DNA of 5,848 nucleotides from an uncultured Collinsella sp. (GTDB taxonomy: Bacteria; Actinomycetota; Coriobacteriia; Coriobacteriales; Coriobacteriaceae). The notes under the pieces were generated by a model that did not search any database, was not told the DNA's origin, and saw nothing but the letters and a program-made list of their open reading frames with translations. The stretch spans positions 1-5,848 of the forward strand of contig URWS01000104.1 of the NCBI GenBank assembly GCA_900551605.1, in the 5' to 3' direction. The position numbers and the translations under genes were made by a program. How positions within the stretch are numbered: the first letter of the stretch is position 1; each line of letters starts with the position of its first letter. Positions 1-5,616 of the stretch are shown one piece after another.

Positions 1-1
1 G

Positions 2-169
2 CTCAACCCCGTGGCACTTGCCCTGCTCGCCGTCGGCGGCGTGTGCTACACCGCGGGCGTACCGTTCTATATCGCCAAAAACGTGCGCTATCTGCACAGC
101 GTGTTTCACCTGTGGGTGCTCGCCGGCAGCATCTTCCAGTTCATGGCGGTGATCCTCTTCGTAATCTAG
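2..169 (+). CDS. Hemolysin III / TrhA (PAQR-like) family membrane protein, C-terminal part
   Basis: The 5' end is cut by the window; 55 codons remain before the TAG at 167-169. The peptide has two hydrophobic segments, the first containing the family-typical GGVCYTAGVPFY and the second HLWVLAGSIFQFMAVILFV. Between them lies HSVFH (His codons 95-97 and 107-109), which matches the HxxxH pair that supplies two of the zinc-binding histidines in the last helix of PAQR/hemolysin III proteins. The position a few residues later that is often His in this family is Gln here; it is not one of the metal ligands I know of. The family comprises seven-helix inner-membrane proteins of uncertain function in bacteria (membrane-fluidity roles have been described); true haemolysis is not implied. 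No convincing terminator follows before the next gene. Confidence 0.8.
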   Translation, partial: LNPVALALLAVGGVCYTAGVPFYIAKNVRYLHSVFHLWVLAGSIFQFMAVILFVI

Positions 170-214
170 CGACCATGCCTGCGCGCCCGCGTTCTCGTTT
201 GGGCGCCGGCGCAA

Positions 215-242
215 TTGCCGTATCCGCCGTCAACGTTTTAAT
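215..242 (+). promoter_or_regulatory. Candidate sigma70-type promoter for the HlyC/CorC gene
   Basis: TTGCCG (215-220; 4 of 6 to TTGACA) is followed after 16 nt by TTTAAT (237-242; 5 of 6 to TATAAT). Transcription would start near 249, leaving a leader of about 30 nt that contains the GGAGG at 261-265. It lies in the 110-nt gap between two genes, the expected place for a promoter. The match is moderate, and a read-through transcript from the hemolysin III gene is not excluded. Confidence 0.4.
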
Positions 243-279
243 CCGACGTCCCGAATCTTGGAGGTTCGAGAAACTCCCG

Positions 280-1653
280 ATGGACATAACCATCTCCCTT
301 ATTACCACCCTCGTTTTGACCCTCATCAACGGCTACTTCTCTATGTCTGAGATGGCGCTCACCACGGCCAAGCGCGCCGTGCTGGAGCACGAGGCCGAGG
401 AAGGCGACAAACGCGCCGAGCATGCCATTAAGCTAGCTGCCGACTCCGACCAGCTGCTCGCCACCATCCAGGTTGCCATTACGCTCGTGGGCTTCGCCTC
501 GTCCGCCGTCGCCTCGACGAGTCTGTCCGACCCGCTCGCCACGTGGCTCATGAGCTTTGGCATCGCGCCGCTCTCCGCCATCGCGCGCGGCCTGGCGCCG
601 GTCATCATTACCGTCGCGGTCGCCTTCGTATCCATCGTGATCGGCGAGCTCGTCCCCAAGCGCATCGGCCTGGCCAATGCCGAGGGCGTGTCCAAGCAGG
701 TCGTGGGCCCGCTTTCCGTGTTCCAGAAGATCGCCCGTCCGCTCGTGTGGCTGACTGGCGCTTGCTCCGATGGCCTGGCCCGCATCCTGCGCATCAAGAG
801 TGCCGACGACCGCCAGAACGTCTCGGAAGAAGAGATCAAGTACATGGTCTCGGAGCAGGACGACCTGCTCGACGAGGAAAAGCGCATGATCCACGAGATC
901 TTCGACCTGGGCGACACCGTTGCCCGCGAGGTCATGGTGCCGCGCGTGGACACCACCATGTGCGAGGACGACGAGACGGTCGCCGACGTGCTGTCCACCA
1001 TGCGCCAGACCGGCTTTAGCCGTATCCCCGTCTATCACGAGGATCCCGACAACGTCGCCGGCATTGCGCACATCAAGGACCTGATTCAGCCCGCGCTCGA
1101 CGGCAAGGGCGACCAGCCCATCGCCAGTTTTTTGCGCGACGCCACCTTTGTGCCCGACACCAAGGACATCCTGCCGCTGCTGTCCGAGATGCAGACCTCT
1201 CACGACCAGATCGTGGTGGTCGTGGACGAGTACGGCGGTACGGCCGGCATTATCACCATCGAGGACATCGTCGAGGAGATCGTCGGCGAGATCGAGGACG
1301 AGTTCGACCCCGACAACAAGTACCTCACGCGCCTTTCGCGCCGCGAGTGGCTCGTTGATGGGCGTTTTTCGTGCGATGACGCGATTGAGCTTGGTTGGCC
1401 GCTCGAGGAAAGCGATGATTATGAGACCATCGCCGGCTGGATTTTGGAGCTTTGCGACTCGGTGCCCGACATCGGAGAGGTGTTTGAGGTTGCGGGGTAC
1501 AAGTTTAAGGTGCAGTCGATGCGTGGCCAGCGCATCTCGCTTATTCGCGTGATCGCTCCGGCCGAAACCGATAAGAAAGATTCCGAGTCTTCGGCAGAGA
1601 AGCCGGCGACGTCGGGTGCGGGCTCTGTGGATCCGCACGATGGCGACGAGTAG
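280..1653 (+). CDS. HlyC/CorC (TlyC-like) family membrane protein: CNNM + CBS pair + CorC_HlyC domain
   Basis: This is a 457-residue protein with the full three-part architecture of the family. Residues 1-190 form a CNNM (DUF21) membrane domain with hydrophobic helices around 3-20, 57-80 and 104-124, the early motif [11 protein letters not shown], and GELVPKR at 122-128. Residues about 218-340 are a CBS pair, beginning at VMVPRVD and ending with the signature [25 protein letters not shown] (314-338, quoted in part by its key residues D316, E317, Y318, G319, G320, E328, D329). Residues about 351-425 are the C-terminal CorC_HlyC domain ([16 protein letters not shown]), then a charged tail. Relatives are linked to Mg2+/Co2+ efflux or homeostasis; the 'hemolysin' name is historical. 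The frame stays open upstream to 43, but ATG 280 was chosen because the family starts at this hydrophobic segment, a GGAGG lies upstream and the extra residues overlap the previous gene and look non-protein-like. The SD spacing (about 14 nt) is long. Confidence 0.9.
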   Translation: MDITISLITTLVLTLINGYFSMSEMALTTAKRAVLEHEAEEGDKRAEHAIKLAADSDQLLATIQVAITLVGFASSAVASTSLSDPLATWLMSFGIAPLSAIARGLAPVIITVAVAFVSIVIGELVPKRIGLANAEGVSKQVVGPLSVFQKIARPLVWLTGACSDGLARILRIKSADDRQNVSEEEIKYMVSEQDDLLDEEKRMIHEIFDLGDTVAREVMVPRVDTTMCEDDETVADVLSTMRQTGFSRIPVYHEDPDNVAGIAHIKDLIQPALDGKGDQPIASFLRDATFVPDTKDILPLLSEMQTSHDQIVVVVDEYGGTAGIITIEDIVEEIVGEIEDEFDPDNKYLTRLSRREWLVDGRFSCDDAIELGWPLEESDDYETIAGWILELCDSVPDIGEVFEVAGYKFKVQSMRGQRISLIRVIAPAETDKKDSESSAEKPATSGAGSVDPHDGDE

Positions 1654-1677
1654 GGCAAGGAAGAGTAGGGGAGAGTT

Positions 1678-2511
1678 ATGGCAGGCCTGTTCAACATCCT
1701 TAAGGTCACCGTCAGCGAGGACAAGATCTGCGCGCATGTGCTGGTGAACCCCGGCATGCCGCTCATGACCTCGGAGGATATCGAGGCCACGGCGCGCGTG
1801 TATTACCTGGTGCCGGCGATTGCCAAGCACCTGTGCCTGGGTGATTCCGGTCGCGAGTTCCAGGACTGCATGGGCCAGACCGAGCTCTGCCACCTGCTGG
1901 AGCACGTGACGGTTGAGCTCATGAACGAGACCGGTCTTGCCGGTAGCATCTCGTGCGGCCGCACGCGCGTAAGCGAGCACGACGAGCGCGTCTTTGAGGT
2001 TGAGCTTTCGTGCCCCGACGACGCGCTGGCCATCGGTGCGCTGTCTTCGGCCACCTTTATGATGGACTGGGCGTACCTGCACGCCGACCAGCCTGCCCCC
2101 GACGTGGAAGGCACGGTCGCGGGTTTGCGCAACCTGGTGTTGGGCATGCGCGCCGAGGGCGAGGGCAAGGATCCTCGCGAGGCCGTCGCCGCTGCGAACG
2201 GCGAAGATGCTGCCGAGGACGAGGGCGCTGACGAGGGCGATGTGCCGGCCGACGCCGAGCCCGTTGCCGATGCGACCGCCGAGCCTGTTCCCACCGAGCC
2301 CCAGGGTGTCCCCAACTTTGACGACGAGCCCCAGGTGGCGATTGATACCGAGGGCGCGGTTGCCGAGAACCACGAGGCCTCTGCTGCCGTCTTTGGCGGT
2401 GCCGCGACGGTTCCGGCAGGACCTGCGCATGAGGGCGGCCTGCCGCTCGTGGACGGCGCCGGCGAGGACCCGGGTGCCACAGTAGCCATGCCGGCTATGC
2501 CTCAGGAGTAG
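1678..2511 (+). CDS. Stand-alone cyanophycin synthetase N-domain-like protein (putative metal-dependent hydrolase) with acidic tail
   Basis: This protein has 277 residues, with an ATG preceded by a purine-rich SD (GGGGAGAG) and starting 24 nt after the previous stop, so it is probably co-transcribed with the HlyC/CorC gene. Residues about 5-135 resemble the N-terminal domain of cyanophycin synthetase (CphA). The aligned core is HLLEHVTVELMNETG at 72-86, followed by GRTR at 94-97 and a strand ending FEVEL at 106-110; CphA proteins have GHVLEHVALELQ-AG followed by GRTR and a similar strand. The HxxEH motif (H72, E75, H76) plus E80 is intact. The ATP-grasp and Mur-ligase-like domains that make CphA a polymerase are absent. 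Residues about 159-277 are rich in Ala, Glu, Asp and Pro, have no predicted fold and are probably disordered. No signal peptide is visible, so it is likely cytoplasmic. The homology is my recognition from motif order; the hydrolase role is inferred, and the substrate is unknown. Confidence 0.75.
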   Translation: MAGLFNILKVTVSEDKICAHVLVNPGMPLMTSEDIEATARVYYLVPAIAKHLCLGDSGREFQDCMGQTELCHLLEHVTVELMNETGLAGSISCGRTRVSEHDERVFEVELSCPDDALAIGALSSATFMMDWAYLHADQPAPDVEGTVAGLRNLVLGMRAEGEGKDPREAVAAANGEDAAEDEGADEGDVPADAEPVADATAEPVPTEPQGVPNFDDEPQVAIDTEGAVAENHEASAAVFGGAATVPAGPAHEGGLPLVDGAGEDPGATVAMPAMPQE

Positions 2512-2590
2512 GCCTACGCGTTTATCACCATCACGTACCTGCGCCTTTGCCGTACGCAGATGAGCGGAGCGGCAAGTGATGCGCTGCGGG

Positions 2591-2596
2591 TATAAT
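2591..2596 (+). promoter_or_regulatory. -10 box of the promoter for the YtxH-like / PRC-barrel unit
   Basis: A perfect TATAAT lies in an otherwise GC-rich gap, 51 nt upstream of the YtxH-like start; transcription would begin near 2603 and give a leader of about 45 nt. No good -35 element is found 15-19 nt upstream (the region reads GAGCGGC) and there is no extended TG, so the promoter may be activator-dependent or tolerate a weak -35. The gap 2512-2590 holds nothing else I can identify. Confidence 0.55.
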
Positions 2597-2647
2597 GGAC
2601 AGCATTCAAACGGTGGGCACCGACGTGCCCGCAGGAGAGGAATGATC

Positions 2648-3037
2648 ATGGGTAAGACTTTCAGCTTTGTCTCTGGCGCACTTTTTGGTGCCGCTGCCGG
2701 CGCTATTGTCGGCGTTGCCCTCGCCCCGCGCTCGGGCGCCGAGACCCGCGCCATGGCTGCCGATATCGCCAACGACGCCTGGGACAATATGCGCGACACC
2801 TACGAGCACAGCGCCGAGGAGGCCCGTGCTGCGGTGAATGACTTTGGCCCGATGGTAGACGCCAAGACCGACGACCTGCGCGCTAAGGTCGATCTGGCCC
2901 GCGAGCGCATGGACCAGCTGCGCGAGCAGCTCAACGACGCCATTTCGGGCGGCAACGTGACGCCTGCAGCCGACGTCGTGGTCGAGAACGCCGTCGAGGC
3001 TGATACCGAGGCTGCGGAGCCCTCGACCGAGGCATAA
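2648..3037 (+). CDS. YtxH-like small membrane protein
   Basis: This is a 129-residue protein. Residues 5-26 are a Gly/Ala-rich hydrophobic helix directly followed by LAPRSGAETR (25-34), the hallmark LAPxSGxETR arrangement of YtxH proteins. Residues about 40-98 are charged and heptad-like, predicted to be helical or coiled coil (ARERMDQLREQLNDAI near the end). Residues 109-129 form an acidic tail with six Glu/Asp and no basic residue. YtxH proteins are small membrane-associated, often stress-related proteins of unknown biochemical role. Two in-frame ATGs are possible; ATG 2648 is preferred over 2642 because the SD AGGAGAGG (2633-2640) ends 7 nt before it, but only 1 nt before 2642. The stop TAA (3035-3037) shares its last base with the ATG of the next gene, so the two are translationally coupled. 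Confidence 0.85.
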   Translation: MGKTFSFVSGALFGAAAGAIVGVALAPRSGAETRAMAADIANDAWDNMRDTYEHSAEEARAAVNDFGPMVDAKTDDLRAKVDLARERMDQLREQLNDAISGGNVTPAADVVVENAVEADTEAAEPSTEA

Positions 3038-3792
3038 TGCGCGCCGGGGATTTTGTCGGCGCCAAGATCTATCGCAAGCCTACCGAGGACAAGCGCATCA
3101 AAAAGGACGGCACGCCGCGCAGCCCTAAAAAGCTCGGAAAGATTCACTTTCCGGTCTTTACCCCGGGCGGTACGCGCGTGGTCGGCTTTATGGTCCGCCA
3201 GTCCGATATCGCGGGCATGATCGAGCGTCCCGACCGATTCGTAGCGCTCGACGCCATTGGTGTCTACGAGGGCGCCATTGCGGTCGATGACGTCAAGGAC
3301 ACGTACGATGCCGCCGCTGCCAAGCGCCTCGACATCAACCTGGACGATTGCATCATCTGGGTCGGTATGGACGTGCGCACGGAATCAGGCGACGTCGTGG
3401 GCTATTGCTCGGACGTTGAGTTCAAGCCACGCTCGGGCATCGTGCAGGCATTCTATGTGACCGCCGGTGCTGCTTCGAGTGTTTTGGTTGGTGACACGCA
3501 GGTGCCGCCGACGATGCTGCGCGGCTATGCGGACGGCGCGATGATTGTTTCGGACGAGGTCAAGTCGCTCGGGTATTCGGGCGGTGCGGCTGCCAAGGCC
3601 GCCGAGGCCAGCGTCGTGGTGGGCGACAAGGTCAAAAAGGGCGCCAAGGTGCTCGACGACAAGGGATCGGTTGCCGTGGACAAGGGCAGTCGCGCACTGG
3701 GCAAGCAGCTCGGCAAGACGCGCGGCATGTTCAAGGCCTTTAAGGACGAATACCAAAAGGCGAGCGGAGGCTCGTCAAAAGCTACAAAATAG
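3037..3792 (+). CDS. Double PRC-barrel domain protein with lysine-rich tail
   Basis: This is a 251-residue soluble-looking protein with no signal peptide or membrane helix. Two PRC-barrel-like units are visible: about 32-98 (GKIHFPVFTPGGTRVVGFMV, then DRFVALDAIGVYEGAI) and about 107-175 (WVGMDVRTESGDVVGYCSDVEF, then VPPTMLRGYADGAMIV). Each has the pattern 'strand, residue-G-x-x-VG, strand, later P/I-strand' seen in PRC barrels such as those of RimM and photosynthetic reaction-centre H subunits. Residues 183-251 are Lys/Gly/Ala rich, with 16 basic against 7 acidic residues and glycines at 202, 210, 217, 222, 226 and 230, suggesting an amphipathic or surface-binding tail. The start overlaps the YtxH-like stop (TAATG) with a short GAGG (3029-3032) just ahead, pointing to coupled translation and a shared role. 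PRC barrels usually mediate protein or ligand binding; the partner here is unknown, with the coupled YtxH-like protein the obvious candidate. Confidence 0.75.
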   Translation: MRAGDFVGAKIYRKPTEDKRIKKDGTPRSPKKLGKIHFPVFTPGGTRVVGFMVRQSDIAGMIERPDRFVALDAIGVYEGAIAVDDVKDTYDAAAAKRLDINLDDCIIWVGMDVRTESGDVVGYCSDVEFKPRSGIVQAFYVTAGAASSVLVGDTQVPPTMLRGYADGAMIVSDEVKSLGYSGGAAAKAAEASVVVGDKVKKGAKVLDDKGSVAVDKGSRALGKQLGKTRGMFKAFKDEYQKASGGSSKATK

Positions 3793-3813
3793 CGACGTAC
3801 CAAATGATGGGAG

Positions 3814-3850
3814 GCAAGCCGGAGACCTGTTGCTCCGGCTTGCTGTGTTT
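3814..3850 (+). terminator. Rho-independent terminator or attenuator hairpin after the PRC-barrel gene
   Basis: GCAAGCCGGAG (3814-3824) and CTCCGGCTTGC (3833-3843) form a perfect 11-bp stem with an 8-nt loop, 21 nt after the PRC-barrel stop. The 3' flank TGTGTTTA is only partly T-rich, so termination may be incomplete. The hairpin ends 9 nt before the GGGGGAGG ribosome binding site of the next gene, leaving no room for a promoter in between. Confidence 0.65.
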
Positions 3851-3864
3851 ATGGGGGAGGGCAC

Positions 3865-5271
3865 ATGCGCCAAAACGGATCCAACTTAAACGGGCGTTCG
3901 GGTGCGCGTCCGACGGCGCGCCGCGACCTGGGGCAGCTGCCCAGCGGTCAGCGCAAGCGTCACCGTAAGCCCGGCGCGATGTATCTCAACCATAGCCGCG
4001 GCTTTAGCGACCGCAGCGCTCGCATCGGCAACAGCCGCACACCCCGTCGTTCGTCTCGCCTGCCCTATGCGCTCATCGCCGTGGGCTGTGCGCTCGTGCT
4101 GTTTATCGCTGCCGTCGTGGGCTACGTCAACCGCAGTGTGGACGTGGAGCTCAACGGCCAGAAGACCGCGGTGCGTGTGGGCTCTACGCTGCAGAATCTC
4201 ATCGATGACCAGGAGTTGACTGACACCTACGACGCAGGCGACCTGCTGGCCGTCGATGACAGCGTGCTCAAGCGCCATGGGGGCGAAAAGCTGTCGGTGA
4301 AGGTCGACGGCAAGCGCGTGAAGCAGGGTAAATGGGATAGCCGCGAACTTGAGGGCGGCGAGAAGGTGACGGTCAAGGATGGCCGTAACACCTACGAGAA
4401 GCACGAGGTTCAGGCTACGGTTATCGAGCCCAAGCTCAAGGTCGAGGGTACGGGCGCTATCGAGTATGTGCAGACATGGGGTGTCCAGGGCCGCTCCGAG
4501 GTGTGGATTGGTGAGCAGTCGGGCAAGACGCAAGACCGCGGCGAGGTTGTGCCCGCCACCGATTGCGTTGTTGCGTGCGCCAGCGTGGCGCCCAAGGGCA
4601 ACAAAAAGTACGTGGCGCTGACGTTTGACGAGGGTCCGAGCGGCGCTACCAAGCAGATCTTGCAGGTGCTCAAGGAAAAGGGCGTTACCGCGACGTTCTT
4701 CCTTTCGGGTGATGCGGCCGAGGCCTCGCCTGCCACGGCCAAGGCGATTGTCGATGCCGGGTGCGAGATCGGATCCAACAGCTACAGCGACGATTCGCTC
4801 AAGGGTCAGGACCGTGAGGCGGTACGCGAACAGATCACGAAAGGCACCGACGCGATTAAGTCGGCGACCGGCGTGAAGACGATGCTGCTGCGTGCTCCCT
4901 ACGCTGCCTTTGACGAGCAAAACTGGATTGATGCGATGGACCTGGTCTCCGCCGTGGTCTCGTGGAATATCGACTCGGGCGACTGGCTGCTCAACGGTGC
5001 CGACGAACAGGTCTCGACGGTGCTCGATTCGGTGACGCCGGGCAATATCGTGCTGCTCACCGATAGAGACGAATGCGCCGAGCAGACACTCGAGGCGCTG
5101 CCGCAGATTATCGACGGCCTCATTGCCGACGGCTACAAGATCGTGACGCTCAGCGACCTGGTCAAGACGGACACGTCGCTGAGCAAAAAGCTCACCTCGC
5201 TGACGAAGGTCACCATGCCCAAGGACGCCGTGTTCCCCCAACTTGCCGAGGACGACGACACCACAGAGTAG
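3865..5271 (+). CDS. Membrane-anchored DUF348 + polysaccharide deacetylase-like protein with degenerate active site
   Basis: This is a 468-residue protein. Residues 1-66 are very basic and cytoplasmic; 67-88 are one membrane helix, so the rest should lie outside. Residues about 91-172 resemble DUF348/G5-type ubiquitin-like modules found in cell-wall proteins (VDVELNGQKTAVRVGSTLQNLI). Residues about 247-435 have the NodB/polysaccharide deacetylase fold (carbohydrate esterase 4). Motif 1 is TFDEGP (253-258) instead of TFDDGP; motif 2 is EIGSNSYSDDSL (301-312) where HxxxH-type EIGNHTYSHP is usual; motif 3 RAPY (343-346) and motif 4 DSGDW (370-374) are kept; motif 5 is LLTD (397-400) instead of LLHD. 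Thus the metal triad Asp-His-His becomes Glu256-Asn305-Asp309 and the catalytic His becomes Thr399, while the base Asp255 and Arg343 remain. Family members remove acetyl groups from peptidoglycan or other glycans; this one may be inactive or altered. C234 and C238 could form a disulfide. ATG 3865 follows GGGGGAGG closely. Confidence 0.85.
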   Translation: MRQNGSNLNGRSGARPTARRDLGQLPSGQRKRHRKPGAMYLNHSRGFSDRSARIGNSRTPRRSSRLPYALIAVGCALVLFIAAVVGYVNRSVDVELNGQKTAVRVGSTLQNLIDDQELTDTYDAGDLLAVDDSVLKRHGGEKLSVKVDGKRVKQGKWDSRELEGGEKVTVKDGRNTYEKHEVQATVIEPKLKVEGTGAIEYVQTWGVQGRSEVWIGEQSGKTQDRGEVVPATDCVVACASVAPKGNKKYVALTFDEGPSGATKQILQVLKEKGVTATFFLSGDAAEASPATAKAIVDAGCEIGSNSYSDDSLKGQDREAVREQITKGTDAIKSATGVKTMLLRAPYAAFDEQNWIDAMDLVSAVVSWNIDSGDWLLNGADEQVSTVLDSVTPGNIVLLTDRDECAEQTLEALPQIIDGLIADGYKIVTLSDLVKTDTSLSKKLTSLTKVTMPKDAVFPQLAEDDDTTE

Positions 5272-5308
5272 TCGTTGGGTAGTCGTTTAGGAACGTCCCC
5301 AATGACTA
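5269..5308 (+). repeat. Short direct repeat and REP-like palindrome after the deacetylase-like gene
   Basis: TAGTCGTT occurs at 5269-5276 (overlapping the stop codon) and again at 5280-5287. The second copy can pair with AATGACTA (5301-5308), giving an 8-bp stem with one G-T pair around a loop containing GGAACGTCCCC. Short imperfect palindromes starting near GTAG are typical of REP elements, but a single copy in one window cannot prove a repeat family. It could also help stabilise or end the upstream transcript, although no T-tract follows. Confidence 0.3.
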
Positions 5309-5333
5309 TGTCACGGATGCGTCAGCGTTTGGT

Positions 5334-5355
5334 ATGCCTGCAATGTGCAGCGCAT
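5334..5355 (+). other. Small hairpin between the deacetylase-like gene and the next promoter
   Basis: ATGC (5334-5337) plus CTGCA (5338-5342) pair with TGCAG (5346-5350) plus GCAT (5352-5355), a 9-bp stem with a 3-nt ATG loop and one bulged C. It is followed by AAATT, not a T-run, so terminator function on the + strand is doubtful. Confidence 0.3.
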
Positions 5356-5382
5356 AAATTCGATGCCGCAGGGCGATGCTGA

Positions 5383-5391
5383 TGCTATAGT
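5383..5391 (+). promoter_or_regulatory. Extended -10 promoter for the PRC/MgtE-like gene
   Basis: TGCTATAGT contains an extended TG and a TATAGT hexamer (5386-5391; 5 of 6 to TATAAT). No convincing -35 lies 16-18 nt upstream, which is tolerated by extended -10 promoters. Transcription would start near 5398, leaving an untranslated leader of about 200 nt before the next coding start. Confidence 0.45.
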
Positions 5392-5397
5392 TACTGC

Positions 5398-5583
5398 GGT
5401 TAATGAGGGTCAAGAGAAAGGTTACAGGTGAAATCCAAACCTCGACCATACAGTCGATGACCCCATGCAGGTGCTTTTTGCGCATGCACGGGGTGTAAGC
5501 GTCGAGCGGCGTGCCGCCCGCGCATGCGTATACATATCCAGAAGCCCCCGGACGCCGCACGCGCGGCCGCGTCCGGAGGAATT
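5398..5583 (+). promoter_or_regulatory. Long structured 5' leader, candidate cis-regulatory RNA
   Basis: Several helices can be drawn by eye. AGGTT (5419-5423) pairs with AACCT (5438-5442). CTCGAC (5441-5446) pairs with GTCGAG (5501-5506) and encloses a long imperfect hairpin at 5460-5494: ACCCC with GGGGT, TGCA with TGCA, GTGC with GCGC, separated by single mismatches and closed by a TTTTT loop. GGGTC (5407-5411) could instead pair with GACCC (5459-5463), opening that hairpin. A final GC-rich hairpin at 5548-5576 runs into the GGAGG ribosome-binding-like site. A leader of this length and structure ahead of a putative metal-transport gene suggests ligand- or ion-controlled expression. I could not match it to the M-box, cobalamin, FMN, yybP-ykoY or c-di-AMP consensus. 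Confidence 0.4.
5548..5576 (+). promoter_or_regulatory. GC-rich hairpin overlapping a GGAGG ribosome binding site
   Basis: CCGGACGC (5548-5555) pairs perfectly with GCGTCCGG (5569-5576). An alternative keeps the outer six pairs, adds GCCGC (5554-5558) with GCGGC (5563-5567), and bulges three bases. Its 3' arm includes the first two G of GGAGG (5575-5579), so when folded it should reduce access to that site. No T-run follows, which argues against a terminator. Confidence 0.5.
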
Positions 5584-5616
5584 ATGATGGGGAGCACCAT
5601 TGAATTATCTGAGTGA
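5584..5616 (+). CDS. Possible 10-codon leader peptide overlapping the next gene start
   Basis: ATG ATG at 5584 and 5587 sit 4 and 7 nt after GGAGG (5575-5579), the strongest ribosome binding site in this leader. The frame encodes MMGSTIELSE and stops at TGA 5614-5616, one base before an in-frame ATG (5618) of the following gene. This looks like a translated leader coupled to the main gene, but a short ORF can arise by chance and no conservation can be tested here. Confidence 0.3.
   Translation: MMGSTIELSE

Noticed and set aside
183..206. GCGCCC/GGGCGC stem as a terminator of the hemolysin III gene
   Set aside because: It has only six pairs, a 12-nt loop and no T-run after it; GC-rich DNA gives such stems by chance.
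43..279. N-terminal extension of the HlyC/CorC frame back to ATG 43
   Set aside because: It overlaps the hemolysin III C-terminus in another frame, is Arg-rich with no family similarity, and would precede the conserved first membrane helix by 79 residues.
2547..2575. TTGCCG/CGGCAA inverted repeat as a terminator after the CphA-N-like gene
   Set aside because: It has six pairs around a 17-nt loop and no T-run, so it is too weak to call.
2576..2647. Upstream start for the YtxH-like gene at ATG 2576
   Set aside because: It would place the -10 box and the ribosome binding site inside the coding region, and the added residues are unlike the family; ATG 2648 has the well-spaced SD.
433..2799. A very long open frame on the minus strand (788 codons) opposite the HlyC/CorC and CphA-N-like genes
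   Set aside because: It is a GC-driven shadow of the plus-strand genes: its peptide is rich in Arg, His, Leu and Val with no recognisable domain, it crosses two well-supported genes and a promoter, and it has no sensible start context.
3886..5241. A 451-codon open frame on the minus strand opposite the deacetylase-like gene
   Set aside because: It has the same composition effect, no domain or motif, and lies wholly inside a gene with clear family motifs on the plus strand.
3865..5271. Deacetylase-like gene as a pseudogene
   Set aside because: The frame is intact over 468 codons, with a good start site, membrane anchor and preserved fold motifs; the changes are limited to active-site positions.
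5419..5464. Resemblance of AGGTGAAATCC and ACAGTC in the leader to cobalamin or FMN riboswitches, and of GTTAATGAGG to the M-box
   Set aside because: The matches are short and isolated. The invariant core elements of those classes (such as the cobalamin CCCGC-ACUGU box, the FMN GGGGCAGGGUGAAAUUCCC element and the M-box GCUGCUGCCC segment) are missing or out of order.
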